Shown here: positions 1-10,201 of the stretch, piece by piece
Layout of the letters: every line of letters begins with the position of its first letter
Position numbering within the stretch: position 1 is the stretch's first letter
NCBI RefSeq assembly: GCF_003337235.1
Contig: NZ_QPJC01000006.1
Coordinates: 124,001-188,000, forward strand
Direction: 5' to 3'
Origin: Halopolyspora algeriensis
GTDB lineage: Bacteria > Actinomycetota > Actinomycetes > Mycobacteriales > Pseudonocardiaceae
Length of the DNA: 64,000 nucleotides
Program-made: the position numbers and the translations under genes
The notes under the pieces: model-generated
The model's database searches: none
Seen by the model: only the letters and a program-made list of their open reading frames with translations
Told to the model about the DNA's origin: nothing

Positions 1-527
1 CCGCGCGGCTACGGTGCTCCAAGTCGACGCTGTACAACCTGGCGGGCAGCAAGGAGCAACTTGCGGTTCGCGTGGTCAATCACTACTTCAAGTGCGCGAC
101 CGCGAGCATCGAGCACCGTGTCTCCGAGATGACCGACGTGCGCGCGCGGATGCACGCCTACTTGCAGGCGGCCTCCGAGGCACTGGCCCCCGCCTCGCGC
201 CGGTTCATCGAGGACATGGCCGCCAATCCGGCGACGCGGGCCACCTACGAGGCCAATGCCAGGGCCGCGGCCGAACACATCCGCTCCGACGTGAAGGAGG
301 GCGTGCGGGACGGCGTGTTCCGCGAGGTGGACGCGGCTCTGGTCGGCGAGATGGTCGGCCTGACCATCACCGCGATCCAGCGTGGCGAGATCGGCGAGCG
401 CACCGGGCTGTCCGACTCCGAGGCGTTCGCGGCGCTGTCGCATTTCCTCGTGGACGGGCTGGCCACCCGATCCGAGCACTCCGCGCGGCGACGCACCGGT
501 GATCCGGACACGGCGGAGGATCCGTGA
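1..527 (+). CDS. TetR-family regulator, C-terminal part (5' end outside window)
   Basis: The reading frame is open from base 3 and begins inside a TetR helix-turn-helix: the residues SKSTLYNLAGSKEQL are the recognition helix and the start of helix 4. An all-helical ligand-binding region of about 150 residues follows, so most of the protein is present and only the first part of the DNA-binding domain is missing. Members of this family are repressors that leave DNA when a small ligand binds. The TGA stop overlaps the GTG of the sugar kinase gene by four bases (GTGA), so the two are probably co-transcribed and translationally coupled. The ligand cannot be read from the sequence; regulation of the adjacent kinase is inference. 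Confidence 0.85.
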   Translation, partial: ARLRCSKSTLYNLAGSKEQLAVRVVNHYFKCATASIEHRVSEMTDVRARMHAYLQAASEALAPASRRFIEDMAANPATRATYEANARAAAEHIRSDVKEGVRDGVFREVDAALVGEMVGLTITAIQRGEIGERTGLSDSEAFAALSHFLVDGLATRSEHSARRRTGDPDTAEDP

Positions 528-1474
528 TCGCCGTCTGCGGTGAGGCGCTGGTCGACCTCGTCCCGGACCCGTCCACCGCGGAAGGAGAACTCGGGCCGCT
601 GCATCCGAGGCTGGGCGGTGGCCCCTACAACGCGGCGATCGCGCTGGGCAGGCTCGGCGTTCCCGTGAACTTCCAGACCCGGCTGTCCACCGACCGGTTC
701 GGTGACACGTTGCTCGACCGGCTCCGCGAGGCCGGGGTGGACACCGATGCGGTGCAGCGCGGTGCGGAGCCGACGGCGCTGGCCGTGGTGGGATTCGGTG
801 CCGGCGGTTCGGCCCGCTACAGCTTCCACACGGCCGGGACCGCGGGGAGGTTCTTCACCGACCCGGGACCGTTGCCGGAGGAGATCACAGCGGTGTCCTT
901 CGGAACCCTGTCCATGGTTCTGGAACCCGGCGCCACCGCCTACGAGAGCGTTCTGTTCCGGCAGGCCCGCAGTGGCGCGCTCGTCGTGCTCGACCCGAAC
1001 ATCCGGGCCGACCTGATCGACGATGCCGAGGCATACCGCGCACGCTTCGGCACCTGGCTCGGCGGTGTGGGCCTGCTCAAGCTCTCCGCCGAGGACGCCG
1101 CCTGGCTGGCGAGGCAGCCGGGGGAGGCGGATCCGGCCGAGCTGATCGGCGCACTCCGGCGCTGGCAGCAGGCCGGCCCGGCCGCTGTGGTGCTGACCCG
1201 GGGAGCCGAGGGGATGACGGTGCTCACCGGCGCGGGCGAACTTGTCGAGGTGCCGGGGGTCGACGCGCCGGTCGTGGACACGATCGGCGCGGGTGACACC
1301 GTTCAAGCAGCCCTGCTGGCCTGGCTGTACCGGCATGACGCGCTGTCGGAGGCGGCCGTGCGCGCGCTCGACCGCGGGCAGTGGGAGCTTGCGCTGCGAT
1401 TCGCTGCCTCGGCTGCGGCGGTGACGGTTTCGCGGCCGGGTGCTCAACCACCGTGTGCCGACGAACTCGACTGA
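524..1474 (+). CDS. PfkB-family carbohydrate kinase (fructokinase-like)
   Basis: This 316-residue protein has the ribokinase/PfkB fold. The N-terminal substrate motif GGGPYNAAIALGRLG lies near residue 30, and the C-terminal signature DTIGAGDTVQAALL holds the catalytic Asp and the anion hole. The family phosphorylates sugars or nucleosides with ATP in the cytoplasm; the opening ICGEALVDLVP resembles fructokinases. The GTG start overlaps the upstream TetR stop, so the gene is probably second in an operon. Substrate specificity is not certain; 2-keto-3-deoxygluconate or ribose are alternatives. Confidence 0.88.
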   Translation: MIAVCGEALVDLVPDPSTAEGELGPLHPRLGGGPYNAAIALGRLGVPVNFQTRLSTDRFGDTLLDRLREAGVDTDAVQRGAEPTALAVVGFGAGGSARYSFHTAGTAGRFFTDPGPLPEEITAVSFGTLSMVLEPGATAYESVLFRQARSGALVVLDPNIRADLIDDAEAYRARFGTWLGGVGLLKLSAEDAAWLARQPGEADPAELIGALRRWQQAGPAAVVLTRGAEGMTVLTGAGELVEVPGVDAPVVDTIGAGDTVQAALLAWLYRHDALSEAAVRALDRGQWELALRFAASAAAVTVSRPGAQPPCADELD

Positions 1475-1911
1475 CCGGCGCCCGCACATGAGTTGCCCGG
1501 TGGCCCGCGGGCGGGGAAGGTGGAGGGGGTGCCGCAGGTGTGTGCCCGTTCCCCGGGCGACGGGTGCGCGAACCGGCACGCTGCCCGGAAGCGTTGTCGC
1601 CGGTGGCCGTAGCGCCTCCCCACACCGGCGATCCGACCGGTGTGGAGCGGAAAATGATGTGATCGTGGTCCCACCTGCTCGATTCGGCGAAAACGGTTGC
1701 TGCGCGAGAGGCCTCCGGCGGTCTAGCGTGGCTACTGACAGGACCCCAATGGGGTGGTACTGCGGCGGTACTGCGCCGGTTCGGACAGATCCCGACCGGC
1801 GTGCGCGTTCGCCGGGCGCGCTCCATGCAGGGCAGTCCGGGCTATGGCGCATCGGCCTGCCTGCTGCGCACACCAGTGCTACCCCTGACCGAGCGCGAGA
1901 GGTTCGACAGA
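1475..1911. other. Intergenic region upstream of citrate synthase, with a hairpin
   Basis: I see no convincing gene in these 437 bases. A perfect 9-bp inverted repeat (CCACACCGG at 1620-1628, CCGGTGTGG at 1637-1645, 8-base loop) sits about 270 bases before the citrate synthase start and about 145 bases after the kinase stop. It has no T-run, so it may be a regulatory structure rather than a terminator. The citrate synthase promoter must lie in this stretch, but I cannot place it with confidence. Confidence 0.5.
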
Positions 1912-3216
<1,305 letters not shown>

Positions 3217-3236
3217 ATCCTTCTCGGAACCGTTGT

Positions 3237-3265
3237 GCCCCGGGACAGCTGGGCCGTCCCGGGGC
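3237..3265. terminator. Hairpin terminator between convergent gltA and ABC genes
   Basis: A perfect 10-bp stem (GCCCCGGGAC at 3237-3246, GTCCCGGGGC at 3256-3265) with a 9-base loop begins 21 bases after the citrate synthase stop and ends 25 bases before the stop of the minus-strand permease gene. Its position between two convergent genes suggests a bidirectional terminator. There is no U-run, which is common for actinobacterial terminators. Confidence 0.7.
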
Positions 3266-3290
3266 GACGGTTTCCGGCAGGGGAGGGTGC

Positions 3291-4571
3291 TCACGCCGCC
3301 CGTAGTGCCTCGGAGAGCTTGACACGAGCACCGGTGCGCAGCACCGCGTTGGAGTAGATCCGGCCACCGAGCCACAGCAGTCCGACCGTGGCCAGCACCG
3401 TCAGCGCCAGTGCGGTCGCGATCTCCCAGGGTGCGGCAACGCCGAGTGCGATCCGCATCGGCATGAGCACCGGGGAGAAGCCGGGGATCAGCGACAGCGT
3501 CGCGCCGAGCGAGCTTTCCGGGTTGCTCGGCAGGATCGACACGCCGACGACGAACGGCACGATCAGGAGCATGATGGCCGGGGTCATGACACTTTGCAGC
3601 TCTTCCTGCCGGGAGACCAGGGAGGCACCCGCCGCCATGATGGTGGCGTAGAAGAAGAATCCGAGCAGGAACCACACCAGTGCCCACACCAGGGTGCCCG
3701 CCAGCGCTGTCGACGGCAGGGTCATCAATCCGGCCGCGGTGGTCACCACCATGCCGACGGCTCCGATGATGACGAACTGCAGCAGGCTCGTCAGCCCGAT
3801 GCCGACCACTTTTCCCGCCAGCAACTGACTCGGCCGGATGGTCGACAGCAGGATTTCGACCACGCGGCTGGACTTCTCCTCGACCACACCCTGAGCCACC
3901 ATCTGGCCGGATCCGATCAGCATGAAGTAGAGCAGGAAAGCCGCCGCCATCGCGAGCGCGAGCCGCTGACCCTGCTGGGGATCGGCGGCTTCCAGACTGG
4001 TCACCGCCACCCGGGCGGAGGCCACTCTCTCGTTGACCTCGGCCGGATCGAGCCCGGCCCGGGAGAGTTCGGCGTTGAGGGCACGCTGCTGTACCACGGC
4101 GTTCAGCGCCGACCGGAGCTCTTCGTCGGGTTGTTGCTCGACGACGAGTTTCAGTGCTCCCGGCGTGCCGGTGACCAGTGCGTCGAGTTCACCTTCGCGG
4201 ACCTGTTGCCTCCCGGTGGCCGGATCGGGAGTCTCGCGGGTTTCGATGGGATCGCCCATCGACTCCGCCGTTGTTTCCACCGGCTGGAGCACCGCGGTGG
4301 CCTGCCCGGTGAACCCCACGGTCGTGGTGCCCATGCTCCGGCCGATGAAGAACATCAGCGCCGGGTAAGCCGCGATGATCAGGACCATGACCAGGGTGCC
4401 GATGAGGAAGGAACGCTTGCGTACGTGGGTGTCGAGCTCGCGGCCCGCCACCAGCCCCACGGTGCGCAGGGTGCCCGTCCTGCCCGCGCCCTGCTGATCG
4501 GAGTCCTGCCGACGGGGGTTCGCCGGGTCGCCGCCCTGCTGCGGGGTGTCCGTTCGGCCGGTGACGGTCAT
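3291..4571 (-). CDS. ABC-2 type exporter permease (NatB-like)
   Basis: A 426-residue membrane protein. A hydrophilic N-terminal tail of about 50 residues leads to a first membrane segment (FLIGTLVMVLIIAAYPALMF), then a large extracytoplasmic domain of about 150 residues, then five or so membrane segments, the layout of NatB/ABC-2 permeases. The motif VVEEKSSRVVEILLSTIRPS between membrane segments is typical of the family. The ATG at 4571 overlaps the stop of the ATPase gene by four bases, so the pair forms one transporter operon. NatAB systems export Na+, but the substrate here is unknown. Longer readings upstream run antiparallel into the ATPase gene and are not real. Confidence 0.88.
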   Translation of the reverse strand: MTVTGRTDTPQQGGDPANPRRQDSDQQGAGRTGTLRTVGLVAGRELDTHVRKRSFLIGTLVMVLIIAAYPALMFFIGRSMGTTTVGFTGQATAVLQPVETTAESMGDPIETRETPDPATGRQQVREGELDALVTGTPGALKLVVEQQPDEELRSALNAVVQQRALNAELSRAGLDPAEVNERVASARVAVTSLEAADPQQGQRLALAMAAAFLLYFMLIGSGQMVAQGVVEEKSSRVVEILLSTIRPSQLLAGKVVGIGLTSLLQFVIIGAVGMVVTTAAGLMTLPSTALAGTLVWALVWFLLGFFFYATIMAAGASLVSRQEELQSVMTPAIMLLIVPFVVGVSILPSNPESSLGATLSLIPGFSPVLMPMRIALGVAAPWEIATALALTVLATVGLLWLGGRIYSNAVLRTGARVKLSEALRAA

Positions 4572-5479
4572 GCGGCGCTCTCCTCGGTGACGACGTTGCG
4601 GAACAGTTCGGTCAGCTCGGGACGTCGCCTGCTGAACTCGTGGACCGGGCCGGTGGCCAGGGCCGCGGCGAGCACGGCCTGGTCGTCGGCGCCGCGTTCC
4701 AGTTCCAGCGTGGTGCGACCGGAGTCGGTGCCGACCGTCCGCACCCCGGGCAGCCCCTCGGCCCAACCGGCGGGTGCCTGCGGCGCGTCGACGACCAGCG
4801 TGGCCGCGCCGCTGTCGCGCAGTTCGTCCACGGTGCCGCAGGCCACCATCCGTCCGCTGCGCACGATGCCGATCCGGTCGCACAGGCGCTGCACGAGTTC
4901 CAGCTGGTGGCTGGAGAACACCACCGGCACTCCGGCCTCGCACCGCTCGCGCAGCACCTGGCTCATCACGTCGACGGCGACCGGGTCCAGGCCGGAGAAC
5001 GGTTCGTCGAGCACGAGTATCTCGGGTTCGTGGATCAGTGCGGCGGCCAGCTGCACGCGCTGCTGATTGCCGAGGCTGAGTTTCTGCACCTCGTCGTTGC
5101 GGCGCTCGGCCAGCCCGAGCCGCTCCGTCCAGCTTTCGGCGCTCCTCCGGGCCTCGCGTGGTGCCATCCCGTGCAGCCTGCCGAAGTAGGCGAGCTGTCC
5201 TGCGACCTTCATCTTCGGGTACAGGCCGCGTTCCTCCGGCATGTAGCCGATGCGGCGCCGGGTGTGCAGGTCCAGCGGGGCACCGTTCCAGCGCACCTCG
5301 CCGGAGTCGGCGGCCAGTACACCGAGCGCGATGCGCATCGTGGTGGTCTTGCCCGCACCGTTGCTGCCGACGAAACCGAACATCTCACCCGCGCGCACCG
5401 TGAATGCCATGTCCTCCAGGGCCACGACATTCCCGTATCTTTTGGAGATCCGGTCGATCTCAAGCACGCTCTCGGGCAT
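4568..5479 (-). CDS. ABC transporter ATP-binding protein (NatA-like)
   Basis: A cytoplasmic ATPase of 303 residues that would power the adjacent permease. Walker A is GSNGAGKTT (near residue 40), the signature loop is LSLGNQQ, and Walker B is EILVLDEPFSGLDP. The C-terminal third after the nucleotide-binding domain is the extension typical of drug and Na+ exporter ATPases (DUF4162 type). ATG 5479 is chosen because GGAGGGGA lies just upstream; an in-frame ATG at 5518 has no comparable site. Gene order ATPase then permease with an ATGA overlap implies coupled translation. Confidence 0.92.
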   Translation of the reverse strand: MPESVLEIDRISKRYGNVVALEDMAFTVRAGEMFGFVGSNGAGKTTTMRIALGVLAADSGEVRWNGAPLDLHTRRRIGYMPEERGLYPKMKVAGQLAYFGRLHGMAPREARRSAESWTERLGLAERRNDEVQKLSLGNQQRVQLAAALIHEPEILVLDEPFSGLDPVAVDVMSQVLRERCEAGVPVVFSSHQLELVQRLCDRIGIVRSGRMVACGTVDELRDSGAATLVVDAPQAPAGWAEGLPGVRTVGTDSGRTTLELERGADDQAVLAAALATGPVHEFSRRRPELTELFRNVVTEESAA

Positions 5480-5726
5480 GTTCTCCCCTCCAGACCGATG
5501 CCCGTCTTCGACGAACATCCGCGGGCGTTCGGACGAGCCGCCCGCGCTGCCTCCAGTACGTCTTCGGATGCCCCTGCAGAGGCGAGCACCCGCTCGCTTT
5601 TCGGCATGACTCTAGCGAGCCGAAGTCACGCGGAGATCACCATCGGAAAGTTCCACCGGCGCCCGGAGCCGATCCTGCCGCTCTGCCCGGCGAACGGCAC
5701 AATTCGTGCGGTTCGCCCGGTATTCG

Positions 5727-7337
5727 TCAGGCGTAGACGCCGTGCATCGCACGCGCGACGAGCCCTGCCACGGTGGCATGAGCGGTCTCGCGCTCGGCCG
5801 GAGCCAGGCCGAGCCGGGTACGCCGGTCGAGGACGTCATCGGTGTCGAACGCCCCCTCGTGGCGTACGGCCCACAGCACCTCGGCCGCCGTGAGCGGGAG
5901 CGATTCAACGACCGGATCCGCCAGATCGGGATCGAGCTCGGCGAGCGCGGCGACCCGGGCGGCCTCGGTGCCGTAGCGCGAGACCAGGCGAGGAGCGGCC
6001 TCGATGCTGTCCAACCGGGCGCGTTCGGCAGCACCGACCAGCGGTACGGCGGCAGTCCGCGACGGTCCGGCGGGCAATCCTGCGCTGCCGAGAGCCGTGT
6101 CGACGGCCTCGGCGGCCATCTTCCGGTAGGTGGTCAGCTTCCCACCGACCACCGTCACCACGCCGCCCGCCGAGGTCAGCACGGCGTGCTTGCGGGACAG
6201 GTCGGCCGAACCACCGGAGCGGCGGCGCAGCGCACCGAATCCGCCCCTCGGTCCGGTCGCGTCCAGCAGCGGACGCAGCCCGGCGAAGGATCCCAGCACG
6301 TGCTCACGGCCCAGGGGCCGTCCCAGTGCTCGGCTCGCGGCACTGAGCAGGAAATCCACGTCGGATTCCGGCACTTCGGGCACCGAGGGCACGGGGCCCT
6401 CGACAGGTTCGTCGGTCAGGCCCAGATAGGCATGGCCGTCCGGCTGGGGCAACAACAGCAGGAATCGCCCGGAGTGCTCGGGCAGCGGTGCGATGACGGC
6501 GGTTCCGGCGAGCCCGGCAGCGTCCGCGTCGAGCACCAGGTGGGAGCCGCGCGACGGCCGCAGCCGGATCTCCGGTGCCAGCTCGTCGGCCCACACGCCC
6601 GTCGCGTTGACCACCGAATGCGCGCGGATGCGCAGTGACTCGCCGCTGCGCTGGTCCACGACCTCGGCGCCGTTCCGATCGAGTGTCCGCGCGCGCACGC
6701 GGGTGAGGATGCGGGCGCCGAAACCGGCTGCCGTGCGGGCGAGAGCGACGACGAGCCGCGCGTCGTCGACGAGCTGCCCGTCGAAGCTCAACAACCCCCC
6801 GCGCAGACCGTCCAGGCGCAGTCCGGGAACCAGCGCTCTGGCCTCGGCCTCTGGTACGCGATGTGGGGGCGGGAGCACCGAGGAGGGTGTCCGGGCGCTG
6901 CGGCGCAGCGCATCACCGGCGTGCAGGCCACTGGACAACGTCAGCTCGGAGCGGCGTGACACTCCGCTGTGCAGGGGAATGAGCTGGGGCAGGGTCCGTA
7001 CGAGATGCGGTGCCGTCCGGGTCATCAGGACGCCGCGCTCCACGGCACTCTCCCTGGCCAGGCCGAGCTCGCCGTGCGCGAGGTAGCGCAGCCCACCGTG
7101 CACCAGCTTGCTCGACCAGCGCGAGGTGCCCCAGGCGAGATCCTCCGCCTCGACCAGTGCCACCGACAAGCCACGCGCCGCCGCATCGAGGGCCACTCCG
7201 GTACCGGTGACCCCGCCGCCCACGACCAGCATGTCCACCTGCCGGCCGTTGCCGACCTCGGACAGTTCCCGATCACGCCGGGCAGCGTTGAGCGAGGTGG
7301 CCTGCAGGGATCCGGCGGGCAGCGGCGTGGTGGTCAT
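5727..7337 (-). CDS. glpD: Glycerol-3-phosphate dehydrogenase (FAD-dependent)
   Basis: The enzyme oxidises sn-glycerol 3-phosphate to dihydroxyacetone phosphate and passes electrons to the quinone pool, so it acts at the inner face of the membrane. The 536-residue protein has the FAD-binding Rossmann motif VVGGGVTGTGVALDAAARG near residue 35, the family motif WSSKLVHGGLRYL, and a C-terminal helical GlpD domain. The ATG overlaps the stop of the upstream TetR gene (ATGA), so the regulator and the enzyme share an operon. Order and orientation relative to the divergent flavoprotein resemble the glpD1 region of mycobacteria (from memory, Rv2249c-Rv2251). Confidence 0.93.
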   Translation of the reverse strand: MTTTPLPAGSLQATSLNAARRDRELSEVGNGRQVDMLVVGGGVTGTGVALDAAARGLSVALVEAEDLAWGTSRWSSKLVHGGLRYLAHGELGLARESAVERGVLMTRTAPHLVRTLPQLIPLHSGVSRRSELTLSSGLHAGDALRRSARTPSSVLPPPHRVPEAEARALVPGLRLDGLRGGLLSFDGQLVDDARLVVALARTAAGFGARILTRVRARTLDRNGAEVVDQRSGESLRIRAHSVVNATGVWADELAPEIRLRPSRGSHLVLDADAAGLAGTAVIAPLPEHSGRFLLLLPQPDGHAYLGLTDEPVEGPVPSVPEVPESDVDFLLSAASRALGRPLGREHVLGSFAGLRPLLDATGPRGGFGALRRRSGGSADLSRKHAVLTSAGGVVTVVGGKLTTYRKMAAEAVDTALGSAGLPAGPSRTAAVPLVGAAERARLDSIEAAPRLVSRYGTEAARVAALAELDPDLADPVVESLPLTAAEVLWAVRHEGAFDTDDVLDRRTRLGLAPAERETAHATVAGLVARAMHGVYA

Positions 7338-8134
7338 CGCGCCTCCTCGGCGGCAGTGTTCTCGGCAGGGCCCGCGGAGGTGTGTTCCTGCCCGCCGCGG
7401 TCCTGGGCGGTGGGAATCGACGGATGCAGGGCGGAGTCGAGGGAGTGGGCGAGTTCGGCGGACAGGTTCCGCGGGTCGACCCCGGTGGCAGCGGGAGCGG
7501 CGGAGATCACGAAGGACTGCGCGATCAGCACCAGCGTCCTGGCCTGGGTGGCGGTATCGGTGCGGCGGATCGAGCCGTCGGCATGCCCTTCGTACAGGTA
7601 CTCGTGCACGAAACGCTCGGCGGCCAGTTGTGCGCTGCCGAGCCGCTCGACCAGGTAGGGCAGCAGCATCTCGGCATCGGTGTCCAGCACGCGCTGCAGC
7701 AGGGGATCGGACTGCAGCATCCGCACGCAGCGGATCGTGGCGGTGACCAGACGGGTGCGGGCGGTGCCGGTGCCCGCCGCGGCGTGTGCCTTGCGGAGTG
7801 TCTCGGCGAACTCCTCGGTCATCAACGCCGCGACCATGCTGTGTACGTCGGGGAAGCGCCGGTAGAGCGTCATCCGGCTGACCCCGGCGCGCCGGGCGAT
7901 CCCGGTCAGTGTGCTCCGGCGCACACCGTGGGCCAGGACGCACTCGCGTGCCGCCTGCAGCAGGGTGGCATCGGAGATCCGGTGCACGGCCGGTTTCGCC
8001 GCCGCTTCGGAGGCGGCGGCATGATCGGGAGCTTCCGGAGCGGACGCGGGGGAAGTCGGCCGGTCGGTGTGCTGTCCACGCACCGGACGGTCCTGCTGCG
8101 GCAGCTCGCAGCGAGTGTGACGCTGGGACGTCAT
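7334..8134 (-). CDS. TetR-family regulator of the glpD operon
   Basis: The helix-turn-helix is clear: TGIARRAGVSRMTLYRRFPD. A helical effector domain of about 130 residues and a disordered tail follow. From ATG 8134 the protein is 266 residues, longer than the usual 190-210, because about 50 low-complexity residues precede the DNA-binding domain. GTG at 7987 (VHRISDATLL) is a plausible alternative start that would also leave more room for a promoter. The gene is divergent from the flavoprotein gene and overlaps glpD by four bases. It probably represses both directions from the shared intergenic site; the ligand is unknown. Confidence 0.85.
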   Translation of the reverse strand: MTSQRHTRCELPQQDRPVRGQHTDRPTSPASAPEAPDHAAASEAAAKPAVHRISDATLLQAARECVLAHGVRRSTLTGIARRAGVSRMTLYRRFPDVHSMVAALMTEEFAETLRKAHAAAGTGTARTRLVTATIRCVRMLQSDPLLQRVLDTDAEMLLPYLVERLGSAQLAAERFVHEYLYEGHADGSIRRTDTATQARTLVLIAQSFVISAAPAATGVDPRNLSAELAHSLDSALHPSIPTAQDRGGQEHTSAGPAENTAAEEAR

Positions 8135-8150
8135 ATGTAACACTGTACTG
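8135..8150. promoter_or_regulatory. Possible TetR operator between divergent genes
   Basis: Only 16 bases separate the two chosen start codons. They contain an imperfect palindrome, GTAACACTGTAC, with GTA/TAC ends, similar in style to TetR operators. Such a short gap implies leaderless transcripts, promoters inside the coding ends, or a shorter regulator start. Confidence 0.35.
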
Positions 8151-9815
8151 GTGAGCGAGTCGATCGACCATACCCTGCGGGGCAGCTGGACACCGTCGGG
8201 CGCCGGTGCGGCACCCCTTTCCGCGCATGCCGTGCGCTGGTTGCGGCAACGCACGGGCCTGGGTGAACAACTCACACCCGCCGTCCCCCCGTCCCTGATC
8301 GAGATACCCGAGGACGTGCTGCCACAGGCCGCGCACGCCGAACTCGTCGCGCTCGTCGGTGCCGAGAACGTGCTGACCGAACCGGGGCAGCGGCTCGGCC
8401 GTGCGGGCGGCCTTTCCTACAGCGATCTGATCCGCAGGCGCCGCGGCACCGGTGTCACCGTTCCGGACGCCGTGGTGCTGCCCGCCGATCCCGGGCAGGT
8501 GCAGCGAGTTCTGGAGCTGTGCGTCCGGCACGACCTCGCCGTGGTCCCGTTCGGCGGCGGAACCTCCGTGGTCGGTGGGGTCGATGCGTTGCGCGGCGAC
8601 AAGGTCGCCGCCGTCACGCTCGATCTGGCCAGGCTGGACCGGCTGATCTCGGTGGACCCCGTCTCGCACGTGGCCGTCATGCAGGCGGGGATGCGCGCAC
8701 CCGACGCGGAAGCGCTACTGGCCGCGCACGGGTTCACGCTCGGCCACTTCCCGCAGTCCTTCGAGCGGGCCACCATCGGCGGTTTCGCGGCCACCCGCTC
8801 GGCCGGGCAGGCTTCCTCGGGTTACGGGCGTTTCGAGAGCCTGGTCGAGGGGGTGCGGCTGGCGACACCGGCCGGGGAGTGGCAGCTCGGAACGGCTCCG
8901 GCCTCGGCGGCGGGGCCGGATCTGCGACACCTGGCCGTGGGCAGCGAGGGGGCGCTCGGGGTCATCACGGAGGTGGCGCTGCGGGTTCGCCCCGCGCCGG
9001 TGCACAGCCGGTACGAGGCGGTGATCCTGGACGGTTGGCAATCCGGGTCGGACGCCGTGCGGGCGCTGGCGCAGTCCCACGCGCTCGCCGACGTCACCCG
9101 ATTGTCCGACAGAGACGAAACGGAGGTCCAGGTCGAGCTCTCCGGTGGGATGCAGGCCCGTGTGCTATGGGCGCTGTTGCGTGCCCGGCGGGTCCACGAA
9201 CCGTGCATGCTGGTGCTGGGCTGGGACGCTGCGACTCGCCGCGAACTCGACGATCGGCGGGATGCGACGTGGCGGGTGCTGCGCCGCTTCCGTCCCGTCC
9301 GGCTCGGCGACAAGGTCGGCGAGTCCTGGAAGGCGAACCGCTTCTCGGGGCCGCGGCAGCGGGACACGCTGCTGGATTACGGGGTGTGCGTGGAGACCCT
9401 GGAGACGGCGACGCACTGGGCGGGGTTGAGCGAGCTGCGCTCGGCCGTGCGCGCGGCGTTGTTGCGGACCCTGGAAAGCGAGGGGAAACCACCGATCGTG
9501 ATGTGTCACCTCTCGCATGCCTACGAGACCGGCGCCTCGCTGTACTTCACGGTGCTCGCGGTGCGGGACCAGCAGGATCCACTCGGGCAGTGGCAGCGTG
9601 CGAAGCAGGCGGCCACGGAGGCCATCACCGAGCGCTCGCCGGGTCGTGCGATGGGGCGTGGCACGATCACCCACCATCATGCCGTCGGGACCGACCACAA
9701 GCCCTGGCTCGCCGGTGAGGTCGGCCCGGTCGGCGTTCGGGTGCTGGCGGCGGCGAAGCAAGCGGTGGATCCCACGGGGATCCTCAACCCCGGAAAGCTC
9801 GTCGACGGGGAGTAG
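8151..9815 (+). CDS. FAD-binding oxidase, alkyl-DHAP synthase-like
   Basis: A 554-residue flavoprotein of the VAO/PCMH family. The FAD diphosphate-binding segment VVPFGGGTSVVGGVDAL lies near residue 130, and GHFPQSFERATIGGFAATRS is characteristic of alkyldihydroxyacetonephosphate synthase-like enzymes. The C-terminal end has the family hinge DPTGILNPGKL. True AGPS makes ether lipids from acyl-DHAP; since glpD on the other strand makes DHAP, a lipid or glycerol-phosphate role is attractive, but bacterial relatives are largely uncharacterised. GTG 8151 is the most upstream start and has almost no leader. Confidence 0.85.
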   Translation: MSESIDHTLRGSWTPSGAGAAPLSAHAVRWLRQRTGLGEQLTPAVPPSLIEIPEDVLPQAAHAELVALVGAENVLTEPGQRLGRAGGLSYSDLIRRRRGTGVTVPDAVVLPADPGQVQRVLELCVRHDLAVVPFGGGTSVVGGVDALRGDKVAAVTLDLARLDRLISVDPVSHVAVMQAGMRAPDAEALLAAHGFTLGHFPQSFERATIGGFAATRSAGQASSGYGRFESLVEGVRLATPAGEWQLGTAPASAAGPDLRHLAVGSEGALGVITEVALRVRPAPVHSRYEAVILDGWQSGSDAVRALAQSHALADVTRLSDRDETEVQVELSGGMQARVLWALLRARRVHEPCMLVLGWDAATRRELDDRRDATWRVLRRFRPVRLGDKVGESWKANRFSGPRQRDTLLDYGVCVETLETATHWAGLSELRSAVRAALLRTLESEGKPPIVMCHLSHAYETGASLYFTVLAVRDQQDPLGQWQRAKQAATEAITERSPGRAMGRGTITHHHAVGTDHKPWLAGEVGPVGVRVLAAAKQAVDPTGILNPGKLVDGE

Positions 9816-9901
9816 CCGGGCGGCTCGTCACCCCTCGAAGCCAGAGCGAATTCGGTTGTCGACTTGCTGGGTGTGAGTGCGCAGCTATGCACGCATCCAT
9901 G

Positions 9902-9918
9902 CATGCATGAAATGCATG
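9902..9918. promoter_or_regulatory. Palindromic operator of the VapBC module
   Basis: A perfect inverted repeat, CATGCAT-GAA-ATGCATG, lies 13 bases before the antitoxin start and overlaps a longer CATG-rich array (9899-9930). A TATCAT box at 9920-9925, six bases before ATG 9932, would serve as -10 for a leaderless transcript. Ribbon-helix-helix antitoxins bind such palindromes to autoregulate, so the repeat is the likely binding site. Confidence 0.6.
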
Positions 9919-9931
9919 TTATCATGGTCAC

Positions 9932-10201
9932 ATGCACAACGTGCAGGTGAGAGACGTTCCGCCGGAGATTTACGAGGCCCTGCGTTCCGAGGCCAAAGCG
10001 GAAGGAAAGTCGCTGCAGCAGCACCTGCTCGCGGTGCTCGACGAGCACACCGCACGCACCCGCAGGCAGGCGCTTTTCCGCAGGCTCGATGACGTTCTCG
10101 GTGACGAGCCCGTGCTCACCGCCGACCCGGCCGATGCCGTTCGCGCTGGTCGGGATGAGCGGGAGGCACGCGACAACACCAGGGCGGAGGATTACGAGTG
10201 A
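9932..10201 (+). CDS. vapB: VapB-type antitoxin (ribbon-helix-helix, FitA-like)
   Basis: An 89-residue protein. The first 45 residues have the ribbon-helix-helix pattern (VQVRDVPPEIYEALRSEAKA, then a helix with LQQHLL), the class that binds operator DNA as a dimer. The acidic C-terminal tail would wrap the toxin and block its active site. The stop overlaps the GTG of the toxin gene by four bases, the usual coupled toxin-antitoxin layout. ATG 9932 is chosen because the RHH domain begins there and a -10 box sits immediately before it. Confidence 0.9.
   Translation: MHNVQVRDVPPEIYEALRSEAKAEGKSLQQHLLAVLDEHTARTRRQALFRRLDDVLGDEPVLTADPADAVRAGRDEREARDNTRAEDYE

Noticed and set aside
5480-5726. Possible small gene between the ABC ATPase and glpD
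   Set aside because: Short frames on both strands lack a start with a ribosome-binding site and any family motif.
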